Below are positions 8,907 through 16,134 of a DNA stretch of 64,000 bases, in pieces. Every line of letters begins with the position of its first letter. Within the stretch, counting starts at the first letter, position 1. The stretch covers positions 221,967 to 285,966 of the forward strand of contig NZ_JBHTCG010000009.1 of assembly GCF_042665155.1 (NCBI RefSeq), written 5' to 3'. The notes below the pieces were generated by a model, which worked only from the letters and a program-made list of their open reading frames with translations, ran no database searches and was not told the origin of the DNA. The position numbers and the translations under genes were made by a program. This DNA is from Sphaerisporangium rhizosphaerae. Lineage in GTDB: Bacteria; Actinomycetota; Actinomycetes; Streptosporangiales; Streptosporangiaceae.

Positions 8907-9871
8907 GCGCGCGCCTGCTGGAGTGATTCACCGAGGATGCCGGTGGGCCGGAACATCAGGACCAGGACGAGAACCGTGAACGCGATGACATCCTTCCATC
9001 CCGAGCCGAAGACCGCGGCGCCGTAGTTCTCGATCAGACCGAGGAACAGGCCGCCGAGCAACGCTCCGCGTAGGTTGCCGATGCCTCCGAGCACGGCGGC
9101 GGTGAACGCCTTGATGCCGAGGAGGAAGCCGATGGAGAACTTGGTGACCTCGAACTGCAGCACGAACAGGGCGCCGGCGACCCCGGCCATCAGGCCACCG
9201 ATCAGGAACGTCATCCGCACGATCTTGTCGATGTCCACGCCCATCAGGACCGCGGTCTCGGGGTCCTGGGAGGTGGCCCGGATGCCGCGGCCGATCTTGG
9301 TGCGGTTCACCAGCAGGTCCAGCAGGACCATCATGCCGATCGCCGCCACGAAGATCAGGACCTGGTCGGCCCGGATCTGCGCGCCGCCGAGCGTGAAGAG
9401 GGTGTCCTTCTCCATGATGCGGGCCACACCCATCTGGTTGCGGCCCTGCTGCGGACGGTTGAACACGTGCGGGATGATCACCAGGGCGAAGAGCTCCTGG
9501 AGGAAGAGCGAGGCGCCGATGGCCGAGATGAGCGCGGCCAGGCGCGAGGCGCCGCGCTTGCGCAGCGGCCGGTAGGCGATGCGTTCGAGCAGCATGGCCG
9601 AGCCCGCGGAGGCGAAGCCTCCCGCGAGCACCATCAACAGCAGGCCGCCGACGAGGGCGAACCCGGTGAGCGGCGTGGTGATGCCGAGCGCCATCACCAC
9701 GAACGCCGACGCCATGGTGCCGATCATGAAGATCTCGGAGTGCGCGAAGTTGATGAGTCGCAGCACGCCGTAGACCATCGTGTAGCCGAGGGCGACGAGG
9801 CCGTAGATCGCGCCCAGGATGAGGCCGTCGATCGTGTACGGCCAGAAGGAGCCGAGGAGGTTATCGAACAC
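8903..9871 (-). CDS. livH: Branched-chain amino-acid ABC transporter permease LivH
   Basis: Second channel subunit, 322 residues, rich in membrane helices. The LivH N-terminal pattern is clear (DGLILGAIYGLVALGYTMVY, LINFAHSEIFMIG), and the coupling loop reads IRATSQDPETAVLMGVD. It is separated from the upstream binding-protein gene by 105 nt containing a stable hairpin, whereas the remaining genes downstream overlap one another. That spacing suggests the binding protein is made in excess over the membrane parts. Confidence 0.95.
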   Translation of the reverse strand: MFDNLLGSFWPYTIDGLILGAIYGLVALGYTMVYGVLRLINFAHSEIFMIGTMASAFVVMALGITTPLTGFALVGGLLLMVLAGGFASAGSAMLLERIAYRPLRKRGASRLAALISAIGASLFLQELFALVIIPHVFNRPQQGRNQMGVARIMEKDTLFTLGGAQIRADQVLIFVAAIGMMVLLDLLVNRTKIGRGIRATSQDPETAVLMGVDIDKIVRMTFLIGGLMAGVAGALFVLQFEVTKFSIGFLLGIKAFTAAVLGGIGNLRGALLGGLFLGLIENYGAAVFGSGWKDVIAFTVLVLVLMFRPTGILGESLQQARA

Positions 9872-9917
9872 GGAGTTTCGCTTTCAAGGAAGCCTTCACG
9901 CGAGGCGGGCACGGACA

Positions 9918-9948
9918 GGGGCGGGAGCGCCGTTGCGATTCCCGCCCC
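9918..9948 (-). terminator. Intercistronic hairpin between livK and livH
   Basis: GGGGCGGGA pairs with TCCCGCCCC (9 bp) around a 13-nt loop, 29 nt after the binding-protein stop. In the middle of an operon this is more likely a partial terminator or a 3' mRNA stabiliser than a full stop. Confidence 0.55.
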
Positions 9949-9976
9949 TCATTGGCTGGCCTTTGTCTACCTGCCG

Positions 9977-11170
9977 TCAGCCGAGCTTGGCCGTCGTCGT
10001 GTCGCCGAGCAGCCCGATCTGGCCGTCCTTGACCTGGTACATGTAGATCGACTTGGCGGAGGGCTCACCGGTGGGGTCGAACGAGATGTGCTTGGAGATG
10101 CCGTCGAAGTCGGACTTGCCGACCGCCTCGTTGATCGCGTCGGCGGTGGTGGCGCCGCCGGCGATGGCCTTGGTGAAGGCCGTCATGGCGTCGTAACCCT
10201 CGGTCGCGTAGATCAGCGGGTCGGCGTTGAACTTCGCCTTGTAGTCGGCCGCGAACTTCTTGACCTTCTCGTCGGTCTCGGCGGAGGTCGGGATGCGGCA
10301 GGGGCAGCCGATGAGCGCGCCCTCGGCCTGCTTGGCGCCGGCGCTCTCGATGATGCCCTTGTCGAGCGAGCCGTCGCCGGAGAAGAACTTCGCCGTCACG
10401 CCCTTGTCGCGGAGCTGCTTGAGCAGCTTGCCGGCACCGGCGTAGTAGCCGCCGAAGACCACCGCGTCCGGCTTGGCGGAGGCCACCTTGTTCACCGTCG
10501 AGGAGTAGTCGGTGGCGGCGGGGTCGAGCGCGTCGTCGGTGACCGTGACGCCCTTGGTCTTCAGCTGGGCGCGCACCGCGTCGGCCAGGCCCTTGCCGTA
10601 CTCGGACTTGTCGTCGACCACGAAAACACTCTTGGCGGCCGCGGCGCCGGCGACGAAGTCGGCGATGGCCGGGCCCTGCACACCGTCGTTCGGGACGACG
10701 CGGTGCCAGTACTTCCAGCCGTTCTTGGCCAGGTCGACGTTGGTGGCCGAGGCGGAGATGTTCGGGATCTTCGCCTCCTCGAGCAGCGGCACGGCCTGCT
10801 TGGACTCGCCGGAGAACGCCGGGCCGACCAGCGCCACGACCTTGTCCTGCTTGATGGCCTGCTGGGCGAGGTTGACGGCCGTCGTCGGGTCGGCGCGGCT
10901 GTCGTACTTCACCATCTCGATCTTGACCTTGGGGTTGGTCGCGTTGTACTCGTCCACGGCAAGCTGAGCGCCATTGCTCGGCGGGATGACGATGCCGGAG
11001 TTCTCACCCGTCAGGTCCCCCATGAAGCCGATCTTCAGCGTGCTGGGCGCCGCGGAATCGCCGCCACCGGTGCTGGAGCCCGAGTCAGCGCCACCACAGG
11101 CGGCGAGACCAACGGTAAGTGCCACACCGACGGCGAGCACGCCCCCGAGGCGAGCAATCTTGGGCCGCAA
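9977..11170 (-). CDS. livK: Branched-chain amino-acid ABC transporter substrate-binding lipoprotein
   Basis: Periplasmic-binding-protein type 1 receptor, 397 residues, anchored as a lipoprotein (signal ending GLAACGG). The mature chain follows the LivJ/LivK pattern: LKIGFMGDLTGENSGI at the N-lobe, ALVGPAFSGESKQAVPLL and FVVDDKSEYGKGLADAV. A Cys pair (IGCPCR) lies near residue 300. The TTG start at 11170 is chosen because GGAAGG lies 5-6 nt upstream and the signal peptide begins there. It heads the liv operon, with about 300 nt of upstream leader and promoter sequence. Confidence 0.94.
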   Translation of the reverse strand: MRPKIARLGGVLAVGVALTVGLAACGGADSGSSTGGGDSAAPSTLKIGFMGDLTGENSGIVIPPSNGAQLAVDEYNATNPKVKIEMVKYDSRADPTTAVNLAQQAIKQDKVVALVGPAFSGESKQAVPLLEEAKIPNISASATNVDLAKNGWKYWHRVVPNDGVQGPAIADFVAGAAAAKSVFVVDDKSEYGKGLADAVRAQLKTKGVTVTDDALDPAATDYSSTVNKVASAKPDAVVFGGYYAGAGKLLKQLRDKGVTAKFFSGDGSLDKGIIESAGAKQAEGALIGCPCRIPTSAETDEKVKKFAADYKAKFNADPLIYATEGYDAMTAFTKAIAGGATTADAINEAVGKSDFDGISKHISFDPTGEPSAKSIYMYQVKDGQIGLLGDTTTAKLG

Positions 11171-11474
11171 GGTTGCCTTCCTTTCGCCTGATCCCGCATC
11201 CCGGGATCGGGTTCACAGAGCCACCCTGGCAGTTGGGCCAGGGTTCGTTGACGGCATTACACCCAGCTCAAGTCACAGGTCGGTACAGAGTCACATCACG
11301 TTACCGCTTCGTTATCACACCGGTCCTCTTCGGCGATCAGCACGAAAAGTAAAGGTCACATCGCGGTTGCACGGCCGACCAAGATCGACTGTATGGGCTC
11401 GCGGGCGACGGGGCGCCGCCGGACCCGTCCGATCTGACACGGCGGGACGGCACGGCGTCGACCGCGCCGTCAGA
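11171..11474. other. Upstream region of liv operon: leader hairpins, no gene
   Basis: This stretch separates the livK start from the stop of the ANTAR regulator gene. It holds two perfect inverted repeats that would form hairpins in a livK leader: GATCCCG/CGGGATC at 11190-11208 and ACCCTGGC/GCCAGGGT at 11223-11244. Beyond them lies relatively AT-rich sequence to about 11340, likely the promoter. No reading frame with coding character was found. Confidence 0.5.
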
Positions 11475-12065
11475 TCAGGACTCCTCGGGAGGCTTGGCCT
11501 CGCTCACGACGGCCTGGGCGACCTGGCGCATGCTCAACCGCCGGTCCATCGACGCCTTCTGGATCCAGCGGAACGCCTGCGGCTCGGTCCAGCCGTGCTC
11601 GGCCATCAGCAGGCCCTTGGCCCGCTCGACGAGCTTGCGCGTCTCGAGGCGCTCGCCGAGGGTCGTGACCTCGCGCTCGAGGGCCGCGATCTCCTCGTGC
11701 CGGCTCACGGCCATCTCGATCGCCGGCACCAGGTCGGACTTGGTGAACGGCTTGACCAGATAGGCCATCGCCCCGGCGTCCCGCGCCCGCTCGACCAGGT
11801 CGCGCTGCGAGAACGCCGTCAGGATCAGGCACGGCGCCACGCGCTCGGACACGATGCGCTCGGCGGCCGAGATGCCGTCGAGGATGGGCATCTTGACGTC
11901 AAGGATCACCAGATCGGGGCGCTGCTCCAGAGCCAGCTTGATCGCCGTCTCGCCGTCACCGGCCTCGCCGACGACGGCATAACCCTCTTCTTCCAGCATC
12001 TCCTTCAAATCGAGGCGGATCAGCGCCTCATCTTCCGCGATCACCACTCGCCGCTGCGTACTCAC
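11475..12065 (-). CDS. ANTAR-domain response regulator (PdtaR-like)
   Basis: Two-component response regulator acting on RNA, 196 residues. The receiver domain occupies residues 1-125, with acidic pocket EDE, phospho-acceptor Asp in LVILDVKMP and Lys in LVKPF. The C-terminal ANTAR domain (about 140-190) has the conserved three-helix pattern KLVERAKGLLMAEHGWTEPQAFRWIQKASMDRR. ANTAR proteins bind paired hexanucleotide hairpins and prevent termination. Close relatives include Rv1626/PdtaR, also encoded near polA. The GTG at 12065 is chosen over upstream frames because the -10 TACTCT lies 7 nt before it; longer frames run through the tRNA gene. The cognate kinase is not in the window. Confidence 0.92.
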   Translation of the reverse strand: MSTQRRVVIAEDEALIRLDLKEMLEEEGYAVVGEAGDGETAIKLALEQRPDLVILDVKMPILDGISAAERIVSERVAPCLILTAFSQRDLVERARDAGAMAYLVKPFTKSDLVPAIEMAVSRHEEIAALEREVTTLGERLETRKLVERAKGLLMAEHGWTEPQAFRWIQKASMDRRLSMRQVAQAVVSEAKPPEES

Positions 12066-12072
12066 GACCAAG

Positions 12073-12078
12073 AGAGTA
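12073..12078 (-). promoter_or_regulatory. -10 box TACTCT for ANTAR regulator (leaderless)
   Basis: TACTCT on the minus strand ends 7 nt before the GTG at 12065, and no Shine-Dalgarno is present, so a leaderless mRNA is likely. Confidence 0.5.
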
Positions 12079-12089
12079 CCGACGTCCGC

Positions 12090-12095
12090 TAGATT
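12090..12095 (+). promoter_or_regulatory. -10 box TAGATT for the tRNA gene
   Basis: TAGATT lies 20 nt upstream of the mature tRNA 5' end. A start about 7 nt further on would leave a short 5' leader for RNase P to remove. It is back-to-back with the ANTAR promoter. Confidence 0.45.
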
Positions 12096-12115
12096 AGGGG
12101 CACGAGCACCACGGC

Positions 12116-12188
12116 GCCCCGATAGACCAACGGCAGAGTCGATGGCCTCAAAATCCATACAGTGTGGGTTCGAATCCCACTCGGGGCA
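12116..12188 (+). tRNA. tRNA with CAA anticodon (Leu), short variable loop
   Basis: A 73-nt cloverleaf can be drawn. The acceptor stem is GCCCCGA/TCGGGGC with discriminator A73. The D arm has a 3-bp stem (GAC/GTC) and GG in the loop. The anticodon stem is 12142-12146/12154-12158 with loop CTCAAAA. The T arm is GTGGG TTCGAAT CCCAC. CCA is not encoded. The anticodon CAA reads UUG (Leu). Unusually, the variable region is only five bases (ACAGT), whereas bacterial tRNA-Leu normally has a long variable arm, and the last anticodon-stem pair is a C-T mismatch. A73 agrees with leucine identity. Confidence 0.85.
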
Positions 12189-12375
12189 CACGCATGGGCA
12201 GCCGCGCGGCACCGCCGCGCGGCTTCGCTCTTTCTCAAGCCCCGACGCCTCGCTCCGCCGCTCCTCGGCCTTCGCGATCGCCTCGGCGCCTGTGTCCCGC
12301 GGCTCCCGCTCCCTTGGCACGCCCGTCCGCCGCCCGTCCGCGCGATGCGGCCGTCATCGCGCGGAAACGCCGATG

Positions 12376-12403
12376 ACCGGCAGGCGGGAAGCCGCCTGCC
12401 GGT
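12376..12403 (-). terminator. Pyruvate kinase terminator hairpin
   Basis: Perfect 12-bp stem (ACCGGCAGGCGG and CCGCCTGCCGGT) with a GAAG tetraloop, starting 16 nt past the pyk stop on the minus strand. Confidence 0.8.
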
Positions 12404-12418
12404 GCTCGCCGGCGTGGG

Positions 12419-13849
12419 TCAGTGGTCGCTGGAGACCGCGGAGCCGATGGTGTGGACGCGCAGGGCGTTGGTGGAGCCGTGGTTGCCGGGAGGCGAGCCG
12501 GCGACGATGACGACCTTGTCGCCCTTCTCGTAGCGGCCGATGGACAGCAGGGCCGACTCGACCTGGCGGACCATGTCGTCGGTGTGGTGCACGAACGGCA
12601 CCTCGAAGGTCTCGACGCCCCAGGTGAGGGCGAGCTGGCCGCGCACCTCGGGGGCCGAGGTGAATGCCAGCAGCGGGATCGGCGAGCGGTAGCGGGCCAG
12701 CCGCCGCGCGGTCTCCCCCGACATGGTGAAGGCGCACAGGGCCTTGGCGCCGACGATGGCGCCGACCTCGGCCGCCGCGCGGGCGATGGCCCCGCCGGTG
12801 GTCTCGGGAAGCCGGTCGAAGGTGTGGGTGGCCTCCAGCGACTCGGCCTCCGCGGCCGAGGCGATGCGGGCCATGGTGGCGACCGACTCGACCGGATAGC
12901 TGCCGACGGAGGTCTCGCCGGACAGCATGACGGCGTCGGCGCCGTCCATGACGGCGTAGGCGACGTCGGAGGCCTCGGCGCGGGTGGGCCGGGGGGCGCT
13001 CATCATGGAGTCGAGCATCTGGGTGGCCACGATGACCGGGTGGGCCTTCTCCCTGGCCAGGGCGATGGCGCGGCGCTGCACGATCGGCACCTGCTCCAGC
13101 GGGAGCTCCACGCCGAGGTCGCCGCGGGCGACCATGATGCCGTCGAAGGCGTCGACGATCTCTTCGAGGCACTCGACGGCCTGCGGCTTCTCGATCTTGG
13201 CGAGAAGGGGCAGGTGGACGCCCTCCTCGTCCATGATGGCCCGGACGATCTGGGCGTCCTCGGGGCTGCGCACGAACGACAGCGCGATCATGTCGAAGCC
13301 GGTGCGCAGCGCCCAGCGCAGGTCTTCCTCGTCCTTCTCGGTGAGGGCGGGGGCCGAGACCGCGACGCCGGGCAGGTTGAGGCCCTTGTTGTCGGAGATC
13401 ATGCCGCCGACGAGCACCTTGGTCACCACGCGGGGACCGTCGACCTCGGTGGCCTCCAGCACCAGGCGGCCGTCGTCGACGAGGATCTTGTCGCCCGGCT
13501 GGACGTCGTTGGGCAGGCCCTCGTAGGTGGTGGAGACGATCGCGCGGTCGCCGGGGACGTCCTCGGTGGTGATGGTGAAGACGTCTCCGAAGCCGAGCCG
13601 GACGGGGCCCTCGGCGAAGCGGCCCACACGGATCTTCGGGCCCTGCAGGTCGGCGAGAACGCCGACGGCCTTGCCGAGCTCGGCGGCCGCCTCTCTCACC
13701 CGGCCGTGGATCTCCTTGTGGAGCTCGTGGCTCCCGTGACTGAGGTTGAACCGCGCCACGTTCATTCCGGCGGCGATCAGCTCGCGCAGCCGCTCCGGGG
13801 AGGAGGTGGCGGGCCCCAGTGTGCAGACAATCTTCGCTCGACGACTCAC
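12419..13849 (-). CDS. pyk: Pyruvate kinase
   Basis: Glycolytic enzyme making pyruvate and ATP from phosphoenolpyruvate and ADP; 476 residues, the usual length. Visible signatures are KIVCTLGPATSS at the N-terminus, GMNVARFNLSHGSHE, the catalytic-lysine region LLAKIEKPQAVECLEEI, the metal and substrate loop GIMVARGDLGVELPLEQVP and ATQMLDSM. The C-terminal allosteric domain is complete. The GTG at 13849 matches the conserved start of the family (VSRRAKIVC); -10 TAGGGT lies 7 nt before it, so the mRNA may be leaderless, although AGGA is also present. It is monocistronic, with its own terminator. Confidence 0.96.
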   Translation of the reverse strand: MSRRAKIVCTLGPATSSPERLRELIAAGMNVARFNLSHGSHELHKEIHGRVREAAAELGKAVGVLADLQGPKIRVGRFAEGPVRLGFGDVFTITTEDVPGDRAIVSTTYEGLPNDVQPGDKILVDDGRLVLEATEVDGPRVVTKVLVGGMISDNKGLNLPGVAVSAPALTEKDEEDLRWALRTGFDMIALSFVRSPEDAQIVRAIMDEEGVHLPLLAKIEKPQAVECLEEIVDAFDGIMVARGDLGVELPLEQVPIVQRRAIALAREKAHPVIVATQMLDSMMSAPRPTRAEASDVAYAVMDGADAVMLSGETSVGSYPVESVATMARIASAAEAESLEATHTFDRLPETTGGAIARAAAEVGAIVGAKALCAFTMSGETARRLARYRSPIPLLAFTSAPEVRGQLALTWGVETFEVPFVHHTDDMVRQVESALLSIGRYEKGDKVVIVAGSPPGNHGSTNALRVHTIGSAVSSDH

Positions 13850-13856
13850 AAGTCCT

Positions 13857-13862
13857 ACCCTA
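13857..13862 (-). promoter_or_regulatory. -10 box TAGGGT for pyruvate kinase
   Basis: TAGGGT followed by the 7-nt gap AGGACTT and then the GTG start at 13849. Confidence 0.5.
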
Positions 13863-14145
13863 ATTGGTACAGACCACTTGATGATGACGAAGTGCACAGC
13901 CCCTGGGGAAATCCAGGTGACATCAGCCTTGCCATCGCGTGCGCTCCGCACGTCGCCGCAGGTGGGGCCCGTTTCTTGCGGGCAGAGGCCGCGACCGGCG
14001 CGGAAGGGCGCGCGGGGTCCGTTTTCGTGTTGCGTGCTCTAGGAAGGATAGTTGCCCCGCAGCGTGCCCGCAGGCCGTACGGACCCGGTGGGCCACCGGC
14101 GGCCCGGCAGGTGAACGGCGGGCGCCCTGCCCGGTGAACGCCCGC

Positions 14146-14174
14146 GGCCCCGCCCGGACGCGCCGGACGGGGCC
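14146..14174 (-). terminator. Subtilase gene terminator hairpin
   Basis: GGCCCCG pairs with CGGGGCC; after one mismatch CCGG pairs with CCGG around a five-base loop. It starts 22 nt after the stop codon of the minus-strand protease gene. Confidence 0.65.
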
Positions 14175-14196
14175 TCAGAAGGCGTTCGGAGGCCGT

Positions 14197-15930
14197 TCAG
14201 CCCTTGGCCGTGGCCGCCCGGTAGGCGTTGACCAGGCCGTGCCCGTAGAAGCCGTTCTTCGCGGCCGGCCCGGCGCAGGTGTGGGTCTCCTCGCTCACCG
14301 AGTAGGTGGTCGAGCCCGAGGCCGGGCAGCTCACCGGGGTGGCCGTGGCGTACAGCAACTGCTCGACCCTGGACGGGGACAGCGTCAGCCCACCCTTGCC
14401 CGGCCTGCCGAAACGGGCCACCAGGATGGCCGCGACGCCGGCGGCGTGCGGGGAGGCCATGGAGGTGCCGGACAGGTACTGGTAGTAGGAGCAGTGCCCG
14501 TGGTGGCACTCGCGCACCACCGAGCCGCCGGCGGGCTTGCCCGCGGCGTTGATGAGCTTCTCGCGGCGCAGCACGTGCGTCGGCGCGGCGGCCAGGATCT
14601 CCCTGGTGGCGCCCTTGAGCGAGGTGCCGGCGTCGGAGGGGTCGCCGCCGGGGGCCGACAGGTCGGTCTGCTCGGTGCCGTAGTCGGAGTACCAGGCCTT
14701 GCGCTTGCTGGGGCCGAGGGCGGAGACGGAGATGACGCCGCGCGACTCGGCCGGGACGTTCACGCACGAGTTGTCGATGGTGCGCTCGCGCTCCTTGCCC
14801 AGCGGGTAGCCGGGGCTCTCCTTGTCGGTCGTGGGGTCGCCGAGGTCGGTCGAACCGTTGCCGAGAGCGCTGATGAGCGTGACGCCGCGGGCCCGGGCGT
14901 AGTCGAGCGCGCGCTGGACGCCGGTGACGATGCCGGCCTGCTGGAGCCGGTCGGCCTTGGAGTCGGCCGGGTTGTTGGTGCAGTTGAACGTCCACGGGTC
15001 GACGAAGAAGCTCATGTTGACCACGTCGATGCCCGCGTCGCCGGCGTAGGTGAGCGCGTCGAGGACCGGCTTGAGGAAGAAGAACCCGGAGTCGGTGCCG
15101 GCGCGGATGTTGACCAGCGAGACATCCGGCGCCACGCCCGCGACGCCGATGCCGTTGATCGGCGAGCCGATGGTGCTGGCGACGTGGGTGCCGTGCCCGT
15201 CGTCGTCCACGTCGGCGGGGTCCTTGCAGCTCTTGACCTCGCACGGCCCGTCGAGCGTCTTGCCGTTGGGGTCCTTCGGGTGATCGGTCACGAAGTTGCG
15301 GCTCAGCGCCCGGTTGAAGTTCGGGGCGATGTCGGGGTGCCTGCCGTCCACGCCGGTGTCGATGATGCCGACCGTGACCTTCTTGTTCGCCCGGTTGACG
15401 GCGTAGGAGCCCGAGGGGGTGGCGCCGATCATCCTCATGTCCCACTGGCGTCCCGCCAGGGGTTCGGCCTTGACCGCCTTCCCCACCGTGGACGGGTTCG
15501 CGGCGGAGGCGTTCGCGGCGGAGACATCCGCGGCCGAGGCGCCTTCGGCGGCGGCCGGCGACAGCGGCGCCGTGAGCGGGCCGGCGCCGGCGGCGACGGC
15601 CGTGGCGGCGCCGATGCGGCGGTTGTCGGTCACGCCCACGACGGCGGGGCTGGCGCCGAGCGCCTCGGCGAAGCCCGTGCGAGGGCCCCGGGCGATGATG
15701 TAGCCGAGCTTGGCCTCGACGGCGGCGGCGACGCCTCCGCCCGCCTTGACGGCGCTCAGCGCCTCGGCCTGGGCGCCCGCGCCATAGAAGACGAGGTACT
15801 CACCCCTGTCCGCGACCGGCGGCGCGGCGGCCGCCGGACCCGCCCCTGTCACCAGCGAGGCGGCGGCGAGCGTGCCCGCCACCGCGAGTGAGACGGCGGC
15901 GCCCGCCAGGCGTTTGTACCCCCGCACCAT
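14197..15930 (-). CDS. Secreted S8 family (subtilisin-like) serine protease
   Basis: Extracellular protease of 577 residues. It has a Sec-type signal peptide with an Ala-rich core ending near AGPAAAA, a propeptide of about 130 residues and a subtilase catalytic domain. The triad is visible: Asp in VGIIDTGVDGRHPDI (about residue 190), His in DDDGHGTHVASTIG (about 245) and Ser in LSGTSMASPHAAGVAAIL (about 489). The oxyanion Asn lies in ISALGNGS. The ATG at 15930 is preferred because GGGGAAGG precedes it; in-frame ATGs at 15945 and 15969 would add a non-signal-like stretch. It is monocistronic, with an AT-rich promoter region upstream. Confidence 0.9.
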   Translation of the reverse strand: MVRGYKRLAGAAVSLAVAGTLAAASLVTGAGPAAAAPPVADRGEYLVFYGAGAQAEALSAVKAGGGVAAAVEAKLGYIIARGPRTGFAEALGASPAVVGVTDNRRIGAATAVAAGAGPLTAPLSPAAAEGASAADVSAANASAANPSTVGKAVKAEPLAGRQWDMRMIGATPSGSYAVNRANKKVTVGIIDTGVDGRHPDIAPNFNRALSRNFVTDHPKDPNGKTLDGPCEVKSCKDPADVDDDGHGTHVASTIGSPINGIGVAGVAPDVSLVNIRAGTDSGFFFLKPVLDALTYAGDAGIDVVNMSFFVDPWTFNCTNNPADSKADRLQQAGIVTGVQRALDYARARGVTLISALGNGSTDLGDPTTDKESPGYPLGKERERTIDNSCVNVPAESRGVISVSALGPSKRKAWYSDYGTEQTDLSAPGGDPSDAGTSLKGATREILAAAPTHVLRREKLINAAGKPAGGSVVRECHHGHCSYYQYLSGTSMASPHAAGVAAILVARFGRPGKGGLTLSPSRVEQLLYATATPVSCPASGSTTYSVSEETHTCAGPAAKNGFYGHGLVNAYRAATAKG

Positions 15931-16021
15931 GGACCTTCCCCTCATGCCTGTCTTACAACGAGGCAGCATCTTTCAGGGGATCGAGCACCAAAGCAAACTG
16001 CGGTCAGATACTCCGGCATTC

Positions 16022-16062
16022 GACCCATTACACACATATATAGCTATAAACACCGTATGGGA
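16022..16062 (-). promoter_or_regulatory. AT-rich candidate promoter of the subtilase gene
   Basis: An island of TATA-rich sequence in a very GC-rich window, with the palindrome TATAGCTATA at 16039-16048, 110-120 nt upstream of the protease start. Likely a promoter with or without an operator. Confidence 0.4.
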
Positions 16063-16076
16063 TGACCGGATTACCA

Positions 16077-16115
16077 CAAAAAGGACGGCGCCCCGAATCG
16101 GGGGACGCCGTCCTT
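16077..16115 (-). terminator. gltBD operon rho-independent terminator
   Basis: A 10-bp outer stem (AAGGACGGCG/CGCCGTCCTT) continued by a 5-bp inner stem (CCCCG/CGGGG) and followed on the minus strand by a T-run (TTTTTG). It begins about 20 nt past the gltD stop and is one of the few terminators here with a U-tract. Confidence 0.9.
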
Positions 16116-16134
16116 CAGGCCGTCCTTCAGAGCG

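Larger units (their letters stand above)
13850..14196. other. Intergenic region between pyk and the subtilase gene
   Basis: Contains the pyk promoter (TAGGGT at 13857-13862 on the minus strand, in an AT-richer stretch to about 13900) and the terminator hairpin of the upstream subtilase gene at 14146-14174. Between these (about 13930-14140) nothing with coding character or clear structure was seen. Confidence 0.5.

Noticed and set aside
12066..12320. N-terminal extension of the ANTAR regulator
   Set aside because: The extension reads through the tRNA gene on the opposite strand and has no family sequence; a leaderless start at 12065 fits better.
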